In this document: positions 15,134 to 16,661 of the stretch, one piece after another
Numbering within the stretch: position 1 is the stretch's first letter
Layout of the letters: the number at the start of each line of letters is the position of its first letter
Assembly (NCBI GenBank): GCA_039927815.1
Contig: JBDSUJ010000114.1
Location: 1 to 16,661 of the forward strand
DNA length: 16,661 bases
DNA from: Croceibacterium_A sp039927815
Lineage (GTDB): Bacteria > Pseudomonadota > Alphaproteobacteria > Sphingomonadales > Sphingomonadaceae
Direction: 5' to 3'
Notes under the pieces: generated by a model
The model's input: only the letters and a program-made list of their open reading frames with translations
The model's database searches: none
What the model was told of the DNA's origin: nothing
Translations under genes and position numbers: made by a program

Positions 15134-15911
15134 CCGGTTTATCCGCCAGTTCGATCCACACCGGGCAGTGGTCGCTGGTCTTCTCCCAACTGCGCACCTC
15201 GCGGTCCACTTGCGCGTCGGCGAGGCGCGGGGCGAGGACCGGACTGAGCAGGAAGTGGTCGATCCTGAGCCCGGCGTTGCGCGCATACGCATTCCGGAAA
15301 TAGTCGAAGAAGGTGTAGATGACCTCGTCGCCGTGGACCGCGCGCAAGGCGTCCGTCCAGCCTTGCTCGACCAGCCTGAACCACGCCGCGCGCACTTCGG
15401 GCGCGAACAGCGCATCGTTGAGCCAGCGCTCAGGTTTGTAAACATCACGCTCCGTCGGCATGACGTTGAAATCGCCCAGCAGGATCACCGGCAACCCGCT
15501 GTCGAGCAAGCCGTGGGCATGCGCGGTGAGCCGCTCGAACCACTTGAGCTTGTATTCGAACTTGGGGCCGGGGCGGGGGTTGCCGTTGGGCAGATACAGC
15601 GCGCCGAACACGATCCCGTTGATCGCGGCCTCGAGATAACGGCTGTGCGCGTCGTCAGGGTCACCCGGCAGGCCGCGGCGGGTCTCGTGGATTTCGCCCA
15701 CCCGGCTCAGCAGCGCGACCCCGTTCCAGCTCTTCTGGCCGTGCCACACGACATCGTAGCCAAGGTCGCGAATCGCGGTTTCGGGAAACTTCTCGTCCGG
15801 TGCCTTCAATTCCTGCAACGCGACCACGTCGGGCCGGCTTTGCTCAAGCCAGCGCAGCAGCACCGGCAGACGTCCGTTGACCCCGTTGACGTTGTAAGTC
15901 GCGATCTTCAT
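15102..15911 (-). CDS. xth: Exodeoxyribonuclease III
   Basis: A 269-residue AP endonuclease and 3'-5' exonuclease of the ExoIII family, acting in base excision repair. All catalytic positions are visible: Asn7 in TYNVNGVNGR, Glu34 in LQELKAPD, Tyr106 in GALYLPNGNP, Asp147 and Asn149 in LLGDFNVMP, Asp218 in LRIDHFLLSP, and Asp247-His248 in TSDHCPVW. Length equals E. coli ExoIII. The ATG at 15911 has only a weak GCGGGC upstream. It lies 37 nt after the atpC stop on the same strand and could be read from the atp transcript. Its 3' end overlaps the AcnX small-subunit gene by 32 nt. Confidence 0.95.
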   Translation of the reverse strand: MKIATYNVNGVNGRLPVLLRWLEQSRPDVVALQELKAPDEKFPETAIRDLGYDVVWHGQKSWNGVALLSRVGEIHETRRGLPGDPDDAHSRYLEAAINGIVFGALYLPNGNPRPGPKFEYKLKWFERLTAHAHGLLDSGLPVILLGDFNVMPTERDVYKPERWLNDALFAPEVRAAWFRLVEQGWTDALRAVHGDEVIYTFFDYFRNAYARNAGLRIDHFLLSPVLAPRLADAQVDREVRSWEKTSDHCPVWIELADKPVRKRRPPSTR

Positions 15912-15926
15912 GCCCGCACAATGCGC

Positions 15927-15949
15927 ACGGGAGCGAAGAGAGTTCCCGT
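15927..15949. repeat. Short inverted repeat between atpC and xth
   Basis: Arms ACGGGA (15927-15932) and TCCCGT (15944-15949) with an 11-nt loop. The right arm touches the atpC stop codon. There is no T-tract on the minus strand, so it would be a weak attenuator at most between the atp operon and the exonuclease gene. Confidence 0.3.
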
Positions 15950-16206
15950 CAGCCTTCGACGCTTTCGGCGAGGATGGTCAGGCCGCTGGCACTGACTTCA
16001 GCGAACCCGCCGCGCACTTCGATGTTCTCGGGCGCCGCGCCTTCGCTGCGAATGACCTGCACAGCGCCGTCCTTGATCGTCGCCATGACCGGGGCATGGC
16101 CCTCGAGCACGCCGAACTCACCCTCGGTACCGGGGACGGTGACCATGTAGACGTCTTCCGATCGGACCAGCCGGGCCGGCGTGACGAGTTCGAAGTGCAG
16201 GGCCAT
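15949..16206 (-). CDS. atpC: F1 ATP synthase epsilon subunit, short form
   Basis: An 85-residue epsilon subunit made only of the N-terminal beta-sandwich. Motifs are FELVTPARLVRSEDVYMVTVPGTEGEFGVLEGHAPVMA (residues 5-42) and the closing VRGGFAEVSASGLTILAES (64-82). Epsilon in most bacteria has ~130-140 residues with a C-terminal two-helix arm that can inhibit ATP hydrolysis; that arm is absent here. The stop is a clean TGA with no continuing frame, so it is not a truncation by frameshift in this region. A GAGG lies 10 nt before the ATG, and only 5 nt separate it from the atpD stop. Confidence 0.93.
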   Translation of the reverse strand: MALHFELVTPARLVRSEDVYMVTVPGTEGEFGVLEGHAPVMATIKDGAVQVIRSEGAAPENIEVRGGFAEVSASGLTILAESVEG

Positions 16207-16211
16207 TTGCG

Positions 16212-16661
16212 TTACGCCTCGTCGGCCATCTTCTTGGCCTTCTCGACCGCTTCCGCGATTCCGCCGACCATGTAGAATGCCTGTTCGGGCAAGTGATCGT
16301 ACTCGCCTTCGACCACCGCCTTGAAGCTCGCGACAGTGTCCTCGACCTGGACGAACTTGCCGGGGATGTTGGTGAACACTTCGGCCACATGGAACGGCTG
16401 GCTGAGGAAGCGTTGGATTTTCCGCGCCCGCGCGACCGTCAGCTTATCCTCTTCGGACAGCTCGTCCATGCCGAGGATGGCGATGATGTCCTGCAGGCTC
16501 TTATACTTCTGCAGCGTTTCCTGGACGCGGCGGGCGGTTTCATAATGCTCCTGCCCGACGACGGCCACGGAAAGCACGCGGCTGGTCGAATCGAGCGGAT
16601 CGACCGCCGGGTAGATGCCCAGTTCGGAGATCGCGCGGCTGAGCGTGGTGGTCGCGTCCAA
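16212..16661 (-). CDS. atpD: F1 ATP synthase beta subunit (5' truncated)
   Basis: The last ~149 residues of the catalytic beta subunit. The visible part begins at LDATTTLSRAISELGIYPAVDPLDSTSR, which is internal to the normal protein, so the gene continues beyond the window edge. It includes the helical DELSEEDKLTVARARKIQRFLSQPF segment and ends with a normal C-terminus. The nucleotide-binding Walker motifs lie outside. The stop TAA is at 16214-16212, 5 nt before the epsilon gene, in the usual atpD-atpC order. Confidence 0.97.
   Translation of the reverse strand: MDATTTLSRAISELGIYPAVDPLDSTSRVLSVAVVGQEHYETARRVQETLQKYKSLQDIIAILGMDELSEEDKLTVARARKIQRFLSQPFHVAEVFTNIPGKFVQVEDTVASFKAVVEGEYDHLPEQAFYMVGGIAEAVEKAKKMADEA

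Noticed and set aside
15920..15948. GGGAAC before xth as an EcfG -35
   Set aside because: No CGTT-like -10 at 16-17 nt; the downstream sequence is CGCATTG.

Overview
The window is GC-rich, gene-dense chromosomal DNA with protein families and gene styles typical of an alphaproteobacterium. The best guess is order Sphingomonadales (Erythrobacter/Novosphingobium/Sphingomonas-like). Supporting signs are a short 85-residue ATP synthase epsilon subunit, a CpaF ATPase, a candidate EcfG-type stress promoter in front of an entericidin gene, and a CtrA-like box. This placement rests on protein families and style, not on rRNA, and the genus is not resolved. No tRNA, rRNA, IS element, prophage or CRISPR array was seen.

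Layout. (1) 2-937: end of pntB (proton-translocating transhydrogenase), then a racemase-family gene at 1022-1714 whose first active-site position is alanine. (2) 1795-4224: a tightly overlapping plus-strand trio: dGTPase-like HD hydrolase, TIP30-like Rossmann protein, DUF938 methyltransferase. (3) 4223-4476, minus strand: a 43-residue entericidin-type lipoprotein gene with a candidate EcfG promoter and a terminator hairpin. (4) 4468-5666: a DMT-family transporter (minus) divergent from a small two-helix membrane protein (plus). (5) 5671-7188: a cpaF/tadA-type secretion ATPase with none of its usual partners beside it. (6) 7318-12267: a five-gene minus-strand glycan operon: polyprenyl-phosphate glycosyltransferase with membrane tail, methyltransferase, soluble GT2, GtrA-like membrane protein, GT-C membrane glycosyltransferase. 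(7) 12396-15133, plus strand: a second DMT transporter, then a split aconitase X (catalytic plus swivel subunits). (8) 15102-16661, minus strand: end of the atp operon (atpD, atpC) followed by an exonuclease III gene.

The most coherent unit is the glycan operon. Its first gene would load a sugar on polyprenyl phosphate, the GtrA-like protein would help move it across the inner membrane, and the GT-C enzyme would transfer it to an acceptor outside. This is the logic of phage gtrA/gtrB/gtr O-antigen modification, here with an added GT2 and a methyltransferase. Its upstream region carries a near-consensus CtrA-type repeat, and the operon sits beside cpaF on the same strand, which hints at a cell-cycle-controlled surface or pilus role. 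That link is inference.
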